Shown: positions 55,826 to 63,933 of the stretch, piece after piece | Numbering within the stretch: position 1 is the stretch's first letter | Layout: each line of letters opens with the position of its first letter | Source: Alcanivorax sp. DG881 | Lineage (GTDB): Bacteria; Pseudomonadota; Gammaproteobacteria; Pseudomonadales; Alcanivoracaceae | Length of the DNA stretch: 64,000 bases | Direction of reading: 5' to 3' | Assembly (NCBI RefSeq): GCF_000155615.1 | Contig: NZ_DS989915.1 | Span: 3,401,153-3,465,152 of the forward strand | Program-made: the position numbers and the translations under genes | Notes under the pieces: generated by a model | Seen by the model: only the letters and a program-made list of their open reading frames with translations | Told to the model about the DNA's origin: nothing | Database searches by the model: none

Positions 55826-57967
55826 TCAGCACTGCGCCAGAATGGCCTGGCGGACACAGTGAAGGACGCCGGTGGGCCAGTCGTCAGCCAGTTGTTCCTT
55901 GATCTGGCGGTAGCTGAAAGTGTCTTCCGCCAGGTTGGCCTGGCTGAGCAGGGCGTCCTGAATGATGCCGATTTCCACGTCGCTGAGGCCCAGTGCCTGC
56001 TCCAGTGACAGCTTGCCGTTGACCACCAGTTGGCTCAGTTCCCGGTAGATGGTCTGCTCGTTCAGGTTCTGCTGCCGGGCGATGGCGGACGGGGCCATGT
56101 TGGCCAGAGCCAGAGTGAGAATCTCGTTGCTGTCCGGGCCGGTGGTTTCTGCCTCGCTGGTGTTGTTGCCATTCGCGGCTTTATTGAGAACGGCAAGAAA
56201 GTCGTCGCCGTAGCGCTCCAGTTTGCGATCCCCTACGCCGCTCACGGCGGAAAGTTCCATGCGATTGCGCGGGCGGATGGCGAGCATGTCCATCAGGGTC
56301 GCGTCGTGGAAGACCACGTAGGGCGGCACCCCTTCTTCTTCGGATAGCCGTTTGCGACAGGCGCGTAGTGCTTCCCACAGGGTGCGATCCGCTTCCGCCA
56401 CGTTGGACTGGCTTTTACGGGTGCCGGTTTTTTTCGCTTTGGCGATTTCCTTGCGCAGGTGCAGCGGCTGTTCCCCGCGCAGGTAGGGGCGGCAGGCGTC
56501 GGTCAGTTGCAGCGCGCCGTAACCGTTCATGTCCACGGTGAGCAGGCCGCGGGCCACCAGTTGACGGTAGATGCTTTTCCACTGGTTGGCGTTGAATTCG
56601 TTGCCGATGTTCCAGGTAGACACATGGTCGTGCCCGGCGCTGGCGACCTTGTCGGAGCGGTTGCCGGTAAGCACGTCGATCAGGTGGTTGACGCCGAAGC
56701 GCTGGCCGGTGCGGTAGACACAGCTCAGGGCCTTTTGGGCGGCTTCGGTGGCGTCGAAGGTTTCCGGTGGATGCAGGCAGGTGTCGCAGTTACCGCAGGG
56801 CTTTTCCAGGGTTTCAGCAAAGTAGTGCAGCAATGCCTGGCGGCGGCAATGGGTGATTTCGCACAGCCCCAGCATGCTTTCCAGGCGCTGGTTTTCGTTG
56901 CGCTTGTGCTGCTCGTTGCCACTGCTTTGGGCGAGCATCTGTTTGAGCTTGATGGCATCTTCCAGCCCATAGGCCATCCAGGCCGTGGCCGGGTTGCCAT
57001 CACGGCCGGCACGGCCGGTTTCCTGATAGTAGGACTCAATGCTCTTGGGCAGATCCAGATGCGCCACAAACCGCACGTCAGGTTTGTCGATGCCCATGCC
57101 GAAGGCAATGGTGGCGACCATGACAATGCCGTCCTCGCGCAGGAAGCGCTGCTGGTGTTTTTCCCGCACAGGGCCAGAAAGCCCGGCGTGGTAGGGCAGG
57201 GCATTAATGCCCTGCTGGCATAGCCATTCGGCCACCCGGTCCACCTTGTTGCGCGACAGGCAGTAGACGATCCCCGCTTCACCGGCGTGCTCGGCACGCA
57301 ACAGGCGCAGTAGCTGATTGCGGGCACCGTCCTTGCGCTCGATACGGTACTGGATGTTGGGGCGGTCGAAGCTGGAGACAAAATGTCGCGCCTGGGTCAG
57401 GTCCAGTCGCTCGGCAATTTCCGTGCGGGTGCGCTGGTCCGCGGTGGCGGTTAATGCAATGCGGGGCACCTGCGGGAATTCCCGGTGCAGCAGGGACAGC
57501 TGCAGATAGTCGTTGCGGAAATCATGCCCCCACTGGGACACACAGTGGGCTTCATCGATAGCGAACAGGGCGATCTCGGCCTGTTTCAGCAGCGCCAGCG
57601 TGCGCGGCTGTATCAGCCGCTCCGGGGCGATGTAGAGCATGTCCAGCTGGCCTTGCAGCAAGGCGTTTTCCAGCTCGCGTACTTGCTCCAGTGACAGGGT
57701 GGAGTTGAGGAAGCCGGCTTTCACGCCCAGTGCCTTGAGCGCATCCACCTGATCCTGCATCAGGGCAATCAGCGGGCTGATCACCACACCGGTGCCGGCA
57801 CGGACCAGGGCCGGGATCTGATAGCACAGGGATTTACCCCCGCCGGTGGGCATCAGCACCAGCGCGTCGTCGCCCTGTATCAGGGTATCGATAATGGTCT
57901 GCTGTTCACCGCGAAACTGGTGGTAGCCGAAGACATGTTCGAGAACGGAGTGGGCATTGGATTGCAT
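55826..57967 (-). CDS. recQ: ATP-dependent DNA helicase RecQ
   Basis: A 713-aa superfamily 2 3'-5' helicase of recombination. Motifs: Q-like FGYHQFRGEQQTIIDTL, I MPTGGGKSLCYQ, Ia ISPLIALMQDQ, II IDEAHCVSQWGHDFR, III ALTATA, V IAFGMGIDKPDVRFVAHLDLPKSIESYYQETGRAGRDG with VI, the zinc-binding cysteines in CEITHCRRQ ... CGNCDTC, a winged helix, and the HRDC domain (LWEALRACRKRLSEEEGVPPYVVFHD). ATG 57967 gives the family start; the frame is open to 58756 but that portion overlaps chrA antisense. The C-terminal 110 residues after HRDC resemble a helix-turn-helix extension (AIARQQNLNEQTIYRELSQL). Confidence 0.94.
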   Translation of the reverse strand: MQSNAHSVLEHVFGYHQFRGEQQTIIDTLIQGDDALVLMPTGGGKSLCYQIPALVRAGTGVVISPLIALMQDQVDALKALGVKAGFLNSTLSLEQVRELENALLQGQLDMLYIAPERLIQPRTLALLKQAEIALFAIDEAHCVSQWGHDFRNDYLQLSLLHREFPQVPRIALTATADQRTRTEIAERLDLTQARHFVSSFDRPNIQYRIERKDGARNQLLRLLRAEHAGEAGIVYCLSRNKVDRVAEWLCQQGINALPYHAGLSGPVREKHQQRFLREDGIVMVATIAFGMGIDKPDVRFVAHLDLPKSIESYYQETGRAGRDGNPATAWMAYGLEDAIKLKQMLAQSSGNEQHKRNENQRLESMLGLCEITHCRRQALLHYFAETLEKPCGNCDTCLHPPETFDATEAAQKALSCVYRTGQRFGVNHLIDVLTGNRSDKVASAGHDHVSTWNIGNEFNANQWKSIYRQLVARGLLTVDMNGYGALQLTDACRPYLRGEQPLHLRKEIAKAKKTGTRKSQSNVAEADRTLWEALRACRKRLSEEEGVPPYVVFHDATLMDMLAIRPRNRMELSAVSGVGDRKLERYGDDFLAVLNKAANGNNTSEAETTGPDSNEILTLALANMAPSAIARQQNLNEQTIYRELSQLVVNGKLSLEQALGLSDVEIGIIQDALLSQANLAEDTFSYRQIKEQLADDWPTGVLHCVRQAILAQC

Positions 57968-58078
57968 GGCCGGGAGTATACCCGTGGGGCCGGGACGATG
58001 ACATCCGGGCAACAGGCATTCGATTGCCATGACGGTGTGGTAGCGTTCTGGGCCTGTGGATGGGAAAGAGTGTAGGTG

Positions 58079-59215
58079 ATGACAGACATTTTTCGCCAGT
58101 TTCTGCTGCTGGGGTTGATCAGCTTTGGCGGCCCGGCGGCCCATGTGGGGTATTTTCACCAGCGATTTGTGGTGCAACTGCAATGGTTGAGCGAGGCGGA
58201 CTTTGCCCGCTTGCTGGCTCTCACCCAGTTTCTGCCGGGTCCGGCGTCCAGCCAGTTGGGCTTCGCCATTGGTCGGGTGCGCGGTGGCGTGGCGGGGGCT
58301 TTTGTTGCCTTTGTGGGCTTTACCTTGCCGTCCTTTCTGTTGATGGCACTGCTGGCCATGTATGCGGCAGCACTGCCGGAGTGGCTCCAGGGCGGTGTGG
58401 TCACAGGCCTGAAGTGGCTGGCGGTGGTGGTGGTGGCCGATGCCGTGTGGAATATGGGTGCGCGCTTTTGTACGGCCCCGCTGACACGGGGGCTGGCACT
58501 GGGTGTGGCCCTGTTGCTGGTGCTCTGGCCTGCGCTCTGGGGGCAGGTGGCGGCCTTGCTGCTGGCGGCAGCGGTGGGTTGGCACTGGTTGCGCCCCGCA
58601 AACGTGGAGCCGTTGCAGGGCAAGCCGGTCTGGCGCTGGTTGCCGTTGGGGCTGTTGGTGCTGCTGGCGCTGGTGGCGGTGCTGCCCGCCGGGCGGCTGC
58701 TGGGTCTCTGGAATGATTTTTTCACCGCCGGTGCGCTGGTGTTCGGTGGTGGCCATGTGGTGCTGCCATTATTGCAGGAGCTGGTAGGGCCACAGATGAG
58801 CCCGGACTCGTTCCTTACCGGTTATGCGGCTGCCCAGGCGGTGCCCGGCCCGATGTTCTCGCTGGCCGCCTATCTGGGGGCGGTTTTGCTGCCAGCCAGC
58901 CCCTGGTGGGGCGCCTTGCTGGCCACACTGGCGATTTTTTTGCCCGGCTTTTTGCTGGTGCTGGGAATGATGGAAGGGTGGCAATGGTTGTCCTCCCGCC
59001 CGGCACTGGCCGGTGCGGTGGCGGGCATCAATGCGGCGGTGGTCGGGTTGCTGCTGGCGGCGCTGTATCAGCCGGTGTTCGTCTCTGCGGTGCATGATGG
59101 GTGGGACCTGTTGGTCGTAGTGGCGGGATTCGTGGTGCTGCGCAGCAAGACGGTGCCCTTGTGGGGGATGCTGCTGGGCATGGCGGGGCTGGGGGTGTTG
59201 GCAGGCTTGTTGTAG
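58079..59215 (+). CDS. chrA: Chromate transporter ChrA (CHR family)
   Basis: A 378-aa inner-membrane protein of the long, two-domain CHR family that exports chromate. Each half has the family start and GP-loop: FLLLGLISFGGPAAHVGYFHQRFV ... TQFLPGPASSQLGFAIG, and FFTAGALVFGGGHVVLPLLQE ... AAQAVPGPMFSLAAYLGA. About ten hydrophobic helices are visible. The gene is divergent from recQ by 111 bp. ATG 58079 is preferred over GTG 58076. No chrB regulator is nearby. Confidence 0.92.
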   Translation: MTDIFRQFLLLGLISFGGPAAHVGYFHQRFVVQLQWLSEADFARLLALTQFLPGPASSQLGFAIGRVRGGVAGAFVAFVGFTLPSFLLMALLAMYAAALPEWLQGGVVTGLKWLAVVVVADAVWNMGARFCTAPLTRGLALGVALLLVLWPALWGQVAALLLAAAVGWHWLRPANVEPLQGKPVWRWLPLGLLVLLALVAVLPAGRLLGLWNDFFTAGALVFGGGHVVLPLLQELVGPQMSPDSFLTGYAAAQAVPGPMFSLAAYLGAVLLPASPWWGALLATLAIFLPGFLLVLGMMEGWQWLSSRPALAGAVAGINAAVVGLLLAALYQPVFVSAVHDGWDLLVVVAGFVVLRSKTVPLWGMLLGMAGLGVLAGLL

Positions 59216-59275
59216 GCGCGTCGCCAGCGACGCTCCTGCCGCAGAGAGCCGCGCGACAGGTGGTGCTTGCTCGAA
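59212..59275. repeat. REP-like repeat after chrA
   Basis: TTGTAGGCGCG-TCGCCAGCGACGCTCCTGCC follows and partly overlaps the chrA stop, with GCGTCGC/GCGACGC forming a short stem. It shares the TGTAGG..CG word with repeats at 41783 and 44581. Confidence 0.4.
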
Positions 59276-59288
59276 AGTCGGAACCATG

Positions 59289-59312
59289 ATTCACTTCTTA
59301 TAAGAAATGAAT
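59289..59312. promoter_or_regulatory. 24-bp near-palindromic operator before the TetR gene
   Basis: The 24-bp site 59289-59312 has left half ATTCACTTCTTA and right half TAAGAAATGAAT; complementing one half against the other leaves a single mismatched pair. Placed just upstream of the TetR coding region, it is a likely autoregulatory site. It overlaps the first in-frame ATG (59311), supporting the later start at 59326. Confidence 0.6.
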
Positions 59313-59325
59313 GTGGATTCCGTTT

Positions 59326-59961
59326 ATGGCGTACCGGGAAACCGACAATGTGAAAGCCCGCAAGGCGGCTCAGCGTGCCCACTTGCTGCGTAATGCAGAG
59401 CAGTTGGTGCGTGACAGCGGTTTTGCCGGGCTGACCATGCAGACGCTGGCCCGCCAGGCTGGCGTTGGCGTCGGCACCCTGTATCGCTATTTCGACAACA
59501 AGGCGGTGCTGGCGGCGGAGGTGTTTCGCCTGGCCACCGAGCGGGAAGTGGCGGCAGTGGCCCAGGCCATGGAGCAAGACGGCGATTTTGCCCAGCGACT
59601 GGAATACGTGCTGCAGGTGTTTGTACGCCGGGCGCAAGCCGCGCCTACGTTGGCCTGGTCGTTGATCGCCGAGCCGGTAGACCCGGCCGTGGACGCGGAG
59701 CGTCTGATCTACCGTCAGCGTTATGCCGAGCTGTACCAGAAACTGCTGAGTGACGGTGTCAGCCAGGGCTCCCTGCCGCTGCAGGACACAGCCGTCAGTG
59801 CCGCCGCGTTGGTGGGTGCCATTGCCGAGGCGCTGGTGGGGCCGCTGTCCGAACCGCTGCCCAAGGCCAGCCTGGCGGAATCCCTGACCCAATTTTGTCT
59901 GCGCGCGGTGGGTGCTCCCCGGGCACAGGCGCAAGCTATTCAGCAGCAACAGACTGCGTAA
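59326..59961 (+). CDS. TetR-family transcriptional repressor
   Basis: A 211-aa regulator. The N-terminal helix-turn-helix (HLLRNAEQLVRDSGFAGLTMQTLARQAGVGVGTLYRYFDNKAVLAAEVF, about residues 18-66) is typical; the C-terminal domain binds an unknown ligand. A 24-bp palindrome lies at 59289-59312. Being 95 bp upstream of an AidB-like acyl-CoA dehydrogenase on the same strand, it probably controls that gene. ATG 59326 is preferred; ATG 59311 lies within the palindrome. Confidence 0.85.
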   Translation: MAYRETDNVKARKAAQRAHLLRNAEQLVRDSGFAGLTMQTLARQAGVGVGTLYRYFDNKAVLAAEVFRLATEREVAAVAQAMEQDGDFAQRLEYVLQVFVRRAQAAPTLAWSLIAEPVDPAVDAERLIYRQRYAELYQKLLSDGVSQGSLPLQDTAVSAAALVGAIAEALVGPLSEPLPKASLAESLTQFCLRAVGAPRAQAQAIQQQQTA

Positions 59962-59994
59962 AAAGCGGCAACGGCAGCGCGCTTTCCCTGTGTG

Positions 59995-60045
59995 GGGCGT
60001 GGAGCTTGTTGCATGAAGCGTGAAACACGCTGCGTTAATAAACCG
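59995..60045. repeat. GC-rich palindromic repeat before the aidB-like gene
   Basis: GGCGTGGAGCTTGTTGCATG and AAGCGTGAAACACGCTGCG carry the GCGTG/CACGC words of the intergenic family at 3548 and 35897. A short stem GCGTG-AAA-CACGC sits at about 60019-60031. Confidence 0.4.
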
Positions 60046-60056
60046 GGAGAGCTCAC

Positions 60057-61751
60057 ATGAATGCCAAGCACGATACCCTGAAAGCGGACCCGCTGGCCCA
60101 GACCCATGAGGTCTTCAACCAGGCCCGGGCGCTGGAAGATTACAACGCTTACGACAACGATACGGCCCTGCGCGAGGCGGTGGCCCGCCATGGCGCGAGC
60201 TGGGCGGAGGATGCCCTGTCTGCCCACGGTGCCCGCACCGGCAGTGCCGAGGTGATCGAATGGGGCTTTCTGGCCAACGAACACAAGCCACAGTTTTTTT
60301 CCCACGATCGTCAGGGGTACCGGGTGGACCTGGTGAAATACCACGAGTCCTACCACCGGTTGATGGCCCTGGGGCTGGAGTCCGGCATGCACTCCTCGCC
60401 TTGGTCAAACCCCAAGCCAGGTGCACACGTGGCCCGGGCAGCGCAGAGCTATTTACAGGCGCAGGTCGACGCCGGTCACGGTTGCCCGCTGACCATGACG
60501 TTTGCCTCGGTGCCCTCCATCAGCCTGACGCCGGCACTGGCGAAGGAGTGGTTGCCCAAGATTCTCAATAACGCCTATGACCCGCGCAATGTGCCCCATA
60601 CCGAGAAACAGGCGCTGACCATCGGTATGGGCATGACGGAAAAGCAGGGCGGTTCTGATGTGCGTGCCAACACCACCGTTGCTACCGCCATTGGCAATGA
60701 AGGGCCGGGGGAGGCCTATGAGCTGGTTGGGCACAAGTGGTTTACCTCTGCACCCATGTGCGATGCCTTTCTGGTGCTGGCGCAGACGCAAGGCGGGTTG
60801 AGCTGTTTTCTGGTGCCGCGCTGGCGCCCGGATGGCAGCAAGAACCCGATCCAGGTACAGCGCCTGAAAAACAAGATGGGTAACGTGTCCAACGCTTCCT
60901 CGGAAATCGAGTTGCGCGGTGCGCTGGGCTGGCTGGTCGGCGAAGAAGGCCGCGGGGTGCCGGCGATTATCGAAATGGTGGCGATGACCCGCTTCGATTG
61001 CATGATCGGATCGGCATCGGGGCAACGTCAGGCGGTGGCCCAGGCCGTGAACCATGCGGCCGGGCGTGCAGCTTTCGGCAAAACGCTTCTGGACCAGCCC
61101 TTGATGCGTAATGTGCTGGCGGATCTGCAGCTGGAAGTGGAAGGCTCCCTGGCCATCGCCATGCGCATGGGCGAAGCGTTGGATCAGTCCACGCTGGACC
61201 CGTCCAACAGCCATGAAAGCCTGCTGCTGCGTCTGGGCTTGCCCGCCGGCAAATACTGGATCTGCAAACGCACCCCATTCCATGCCTACGAGGCCATGGA
61301 GTGCCTGGGTGGCAACGGCGTGACGGAAGACTTCATCATGGCGCGCCTGTATCGCGAAGCGCCAATCAATGCGATCTGGGAAGGCTCCGGCAATGTGCAA
61401 GCGCTGGATATGCTTCGCGCCCTCGGTAAAACGCCGGCAGTGCTGGATACCTGGTTTGCGGAACTGGCCAAGACCCAGGGGAGTGATGCCCGTCTGGACA
61501 AGGCCGTGGACACGCTCAAGCGTGAATTCAGCGATATGGATGAGGCTGAATACCGGGCCCGCGATATCGTGGATCGGGTATCACTGACCATGCAGGCCAG
61601 CCAGCTGGTGGCCGCCGGCAATACCGCCGTGGCTGAAGCGTTCATTGCTTCGCGACTGGGTGAGCATGGGGATCGCAACTACGGGACCTTGCCCAAAGGG
61701 CTGGATCTGGATGAGGTGCTGAAGCGGGCGAACCCGTGGGAAGGCAATTAA
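60057..61751 (+). CDS. Acyl-CoA dehydrogenase, AidB-like
   Basis: A 564-aa flavoprotein of the AidB branch of acyl-CoA dehydrogenases. It shows an AidB-type N-terminus (VFNQARALEDYNAYDNDTALREAVARHGA), MGMTEKQGGSDVRANTT (FAD/substrate), HKWFTSAPMCDAFLVLAQ, ASGQRQAVAQAVNHAAGRAAFGK and FHAYEAMECLGGNGVTEDFIMARLYREAPINAIWEGSGNVQALD. E. coli AidB protects DNA in the adaptive response and has weak isovaleryl-CoA activity; in oil degraders such genes may equally be catabolic. GGGAGAGCTCAC precedes the ATG. Its stop lies inside the left end of repeat copy 2. Confidence 0.87.
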   Translation: MNAKHDTLKADPLAQTHEVFNQARALEDYNAYDNDTALREAVARHGASWAEDALSAHGARTGSAEVIEWGFLANEHKPQFFSHDRQGYRVDLVKYHESYHRLMALGLESGMHSSPWSNPKPGAHVARAAQSYLQAQVDAGHGCPLTMTFASVPSISLTPALAKEWLPKILNNAYDPRNVPHTEKQALTIGMGMTEKQGGSDVRANTTVATAIGNEGPGEAYELVGHKWFTSAPMCDAFLVLAQTQGGLSCFLVPRWRPDGSKNPIQVQRLKNKMGNVSNASSEIELRGALGWLVGEEGRGVPAIIEMVAMTRFDCMIGSASGQRQAVAQAVNHAAGRAAFGKTLLDQPLMRNVLADLQLEVEGSLAIAMRMGEALDQSTLDPSNSHESLLLRLGLPAGKYWICKRTPFHAYEAMECLGGNGVTEDFIMARLYREAPINAIWEGSGNVQALDMLRALGKTPAVLDTWFAELAKTQGSDARLDKAVDTLKREFSDMDEAEYRARDIVDRVSLTMQASQLVAAGNTAVAEAFIASRLGEHGDRNYGTLPKGLDLDEVLKRANPWEGN

Positions 61752-61889
61752 TAGTTAATAATGAATAATTAATAACGTCGCGGATCAGGAGTTTCTGATT
61801 CCGAAAGCAAAGAGGCCGCGTCCAGATACTGGACGCGGCCTCTTGCGTTTCAAACACCCTGGAGCGGGCTCGCGCCAGCTATTCATTAG
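61746..61889. repeat. Two-hairpin repeat element, copy 2
   Basis: The left AT-rich end (61746-61783) is nearly identical to copies 1 and 3. A small hairpin CGGATCAG/CTGATTCCG (61781-61803) is followed by AGAGGCCGCGTCCAG (61811-61825) pairing perfectly over 15 bp with 61829-61843. The right end is a degraded GCTATTCATTAG (61878-61889) that overlaps the stop of the ParA-like gene. It sits between convergent aidB-like and parA-like genes and probably terminates both. Confidence 0.7.
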
Positions 61890-62632
61890 AGTTTCAGTTT
61901 CCCCGCAATCTCGAACCACATGGCGCGGAAGGCCTGGGCGGAGGGGGTGTAGGGGGCGAATTCGCCGACCGGGGCCCGGTGGTCGCCCATCTGCTCCACG
62001 TGGGTGGAGTAGGGGATCCAGCCTTTCAATCCGCCCTTCATGGCCTTGGGGCGTTTCACCAGCATTTCCACGTGCAGATCGCGGTGGCGGTCGACCATGT
62101 TGAAGAACGGTACTACGGTCAGGTTCTTGTAGTTCTTGCTGTCGATCCAGTCGAGCACCTGCTGGAAGGCGCGCACGGACAGGTGGGTGGGGATGACCGG
62201 GACAAACAGGTAATCCACCGCGGCAAAGATACTTTCCGCCACCGGACTCAGGGTGGGCGGGCAGTCCAGAATCACCAGTTCGTAGCTTTCCCCCAGCGGG
62301 GCAATGAGCTGTTTCAGGCGGTTTTTGGCGCCGCCATTCTCGAGCAGCTTGATATCGGCATTGCGCATGGACAGGTCGGCGGGGATCGCATCCAGGTTGG
62401 CCCAGCGGGTTTCCCGTTTCAGGCGGCCAATGGGCTGCTTGCCCTTGATCAGGTTGGCGGCCTTGTAGCCATCGCCATCGTCCACACCCAGGTAAAAGCT
62501 GGCGGCCCCTTGCGGGTCCAGGTCCCAGAGCAGGGTGCGGTGTTTCCAGCGGGCAGCGTGCCAGGCCACATTGACTGCGGTGGTGGTTTTACCTACGCCC
62601 CCTTTCAGGTTGTAAAAGGCAATGGTTTGCAT
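61886..62632 (-). CDS. ParA-family ATPase
   Basis: A 248-aa deviant-Walker ATPase: NLKGGVGKTTTAVNVAWHAAR (Walker A with signature Lys), WDLDPQGAASFYLG and VILDCPPTLSPVAESIFAAVDYLFVPVIPTHLSV. It lacks a ParB partner or parS-like site nearby and lacks an N-terminal HTH, so it is an orphan ParA/MinD-like positioning factor or a non-partition ATPase. It is divergent from a DUF4062 gene, with a 14-bp GCGGCC palindrome between them (62710-62723). The C-terminus ends KLKL; its stop overlaps the right end of repeat copy 2. Confidence 0.85.
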   Translation of the reverse strand: MQTIAFYNLKGGVGKTTTAVNVAWHAARWKHRTLLWDLDPQGAASFYLGVDDGDGYKAANLIKGKQPIGRLKRETRWANLDAIPADLSMRNADIKLLENGGAKNRLKQLIAPLGESYELVILDCPPTLSPVAESIFAAVDYLFVPVIPTHLSVRAFQQVLDWIDSKNYKNLTVVPFFNMVDRHRDLHVEMLVKRPKAMKGGLKGWIPYSTHVEQMGDHRAPVGEFAPYTPSAQAFRAMWFEIAGKLKL

Positions 62633-62709
62633 GGCGTCCCTTTCCTGTAAGCTTTGAGAGTGGAGTGCCCGGGGCTCCCGTCTGCCTGCCCGTGCGACCA
62701 GCCATTATA

Positions 62710-62723
62710 GCGGCCCCGGCCGC
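62710..62723. promoter_or_regulatory. GC-rich palindrome between parA-like and DUF4062 genes
   Basis: GCGGCCCCGGCCGC is a perfect 14-bp palindrome, extended by partly symmetrical TATA-containing flanks. It is in the 263-bp divergent gap and could be a shared operator. Function is not shown. Confidence 0.35.
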
Positions 62724-62895
62724 GTTATAGGCTGGGCTCAGGCTAGCACGAACCGGTGAAATGTCCCATGTCATGGCCAGACCCGGCTTTTGGGTCAGCG
62801 GGCTGGCTTGTGATCAGGGCATTCAGGCGCTTTAATAGCCCTCCACAGGCACGGCCCGGCGGGCCGGAATAACAAAGAAAGAGGTTTTGATCAGG

Positions 62896-63933
62896 GTGAG
62901 CGCGACAGCCAACAAACGCTATCAAGTCTTTATCAGCGCCACGTTCCCTGATATGCAGGGCGCGCGCCAGGCACTGATACTGCCCATGCTGGAGCACGGG
63001 CTGATTCCTACCGGCCTGGATAGTGCGGCGGCGGACGGCAATACCTTGTTGCCGGTGATCCAGAAGCTGATCGAAACCAGTGATTATTTCATCCTGATTG
63101 TGGGCGGCCGCTACGGCACCCTGTCGCCGATGGGGCTCAGCGAGATCCACCGTGAGTACATCTTCGCCGCCACCAAGCGCAAACCGATTATTGCCTTTAT
63201 CCATGAAAATCCCTCCGCCCTGCCGGAAGCGCAGCGTGAGCCGACCCGGGACGGTCAGGTGCGCCGTGACGATTTTGTGCGCCTGCTGGAAGAGAAGGTG
63301 ACGTGCTATCGCTGGAGTACTGAAGCAGGCCTGAACGAGCTGGCTGGCAAGGTGATTCCCCACCTGATGCGTGAACACCATGCAGTGGGTTGGGTGCGTG
63401 CCGATCAGGCGGGCGAGGGCGGTGGTGCCCAAGCGGAGGCGCTCAAGGCGCGCATTGAACTGCTGGAAAAAGAGCGTGAAGAAGCGCTCAGCCAGGCGCG
63501 CCCCCCCTTGAAGACCCTGGCCCGTGCCGGGGACCAGGTGGCGCTGGATTATTCCTGCAATGTGTATGAAGGCGGTGACTGCAAGCTGGCCATGGTGACC
63601 ACCAAGATTAGCTGGGATCAGGCCTTTTCCTGTGTGGCGCCGTTGATGTTGAACCCGGCGGCGGAATCGGTGTTGCAGAAAGCGCTGGAAGATTTTATCG
63701 GCCGCAAGGCTCTGGGGGATGTGCAGAACGATTTCCCTCGAGCCCACGCCGTGCGCAATGTGGTGCTGGCAGCCCATGCCTTTAATCAGGTGAAAATCCA
63801 TCTCCGGGCACTGGGATTGATCAACCGGTCGGCAGAAAAGGACAGCCGGGGCCTGCCACTCTGGCAGCTGACCGCCCATGGCGACAACACCATGAGTCAG
63901 GTGATGGCGGTCAAACGCACGGTGAAAATTTAA
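62896..63933 (+). CDS. DUF4062 protein with coiled coil and C-terminal domain
   Basis: A 345-aa cytoplasmic protein. Residues about 8-165 match the DUF4062 fold: KRYQVFISATFPDMQGARQALILPMLEHGLIP, SDYFILIVGGRYGTL, SEIHREYIFAATKRKPIIAFIHE. A coiled coil (AEALKARIELLEKEREEALSQA, about 180-202) separates it from a C-terminal part with TTKISWDQAFSCVAPLML and a possible winged-helix (LGLINRSAEKDSRGLPLWQLT). DUF4062 occurs as the sensor or nucleotide-processing part of defence and signalling proteins, but with NACHT or similar ATPases, which are absent here. GTG 62896 is preferred; TTG 62887 is an alternative. The stop lies in repeat copy 3. Confidence 0.75.
   Translation: MSATANKRYQVFISATFPDMQGARQALILPMLEHGLIPTGLDSAAADGNTLLPVIQKLIETSDYFILIVGGRYGTLSPMGLSEIHREYIFAATKRKPIIAFIHENPSALPEAQREPTRDGQVRRDDFVRLLEEKVTCYRWSTEAGLNELAGKVIPHLMREHHAVGWVRADQAGEGGGAQAEALKARIELLEKEREEALSQARPPLKTLARAGDQVALDYSCNVYEGGDCKLAMVTTKISWDQAFSCVAPLMLNPAAESVLQKALEDFIGRKALGDVQNDFPRAHAVRNVVLAAHAFNQVKIHLRALGLINRSAEKDSRGLPLWQLTAHGDNTMSQVMAVKRTVKI

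Noticed and set aside
57968..58756. N-terminal extension of RecQ to about 976 residues
   Set aside because: The extension is Gln/His/Arg-rich, antisense to chrA, and absent from the RecQ family; the family start is at 57967.
61886..62632. Chromosomal partition locus (parAB) or plasmid origin
   Set aside because: There is no parB gene, no parS-like palindrome and no replication gene; the ATPase stands alone among ordinary chromosomal genes.
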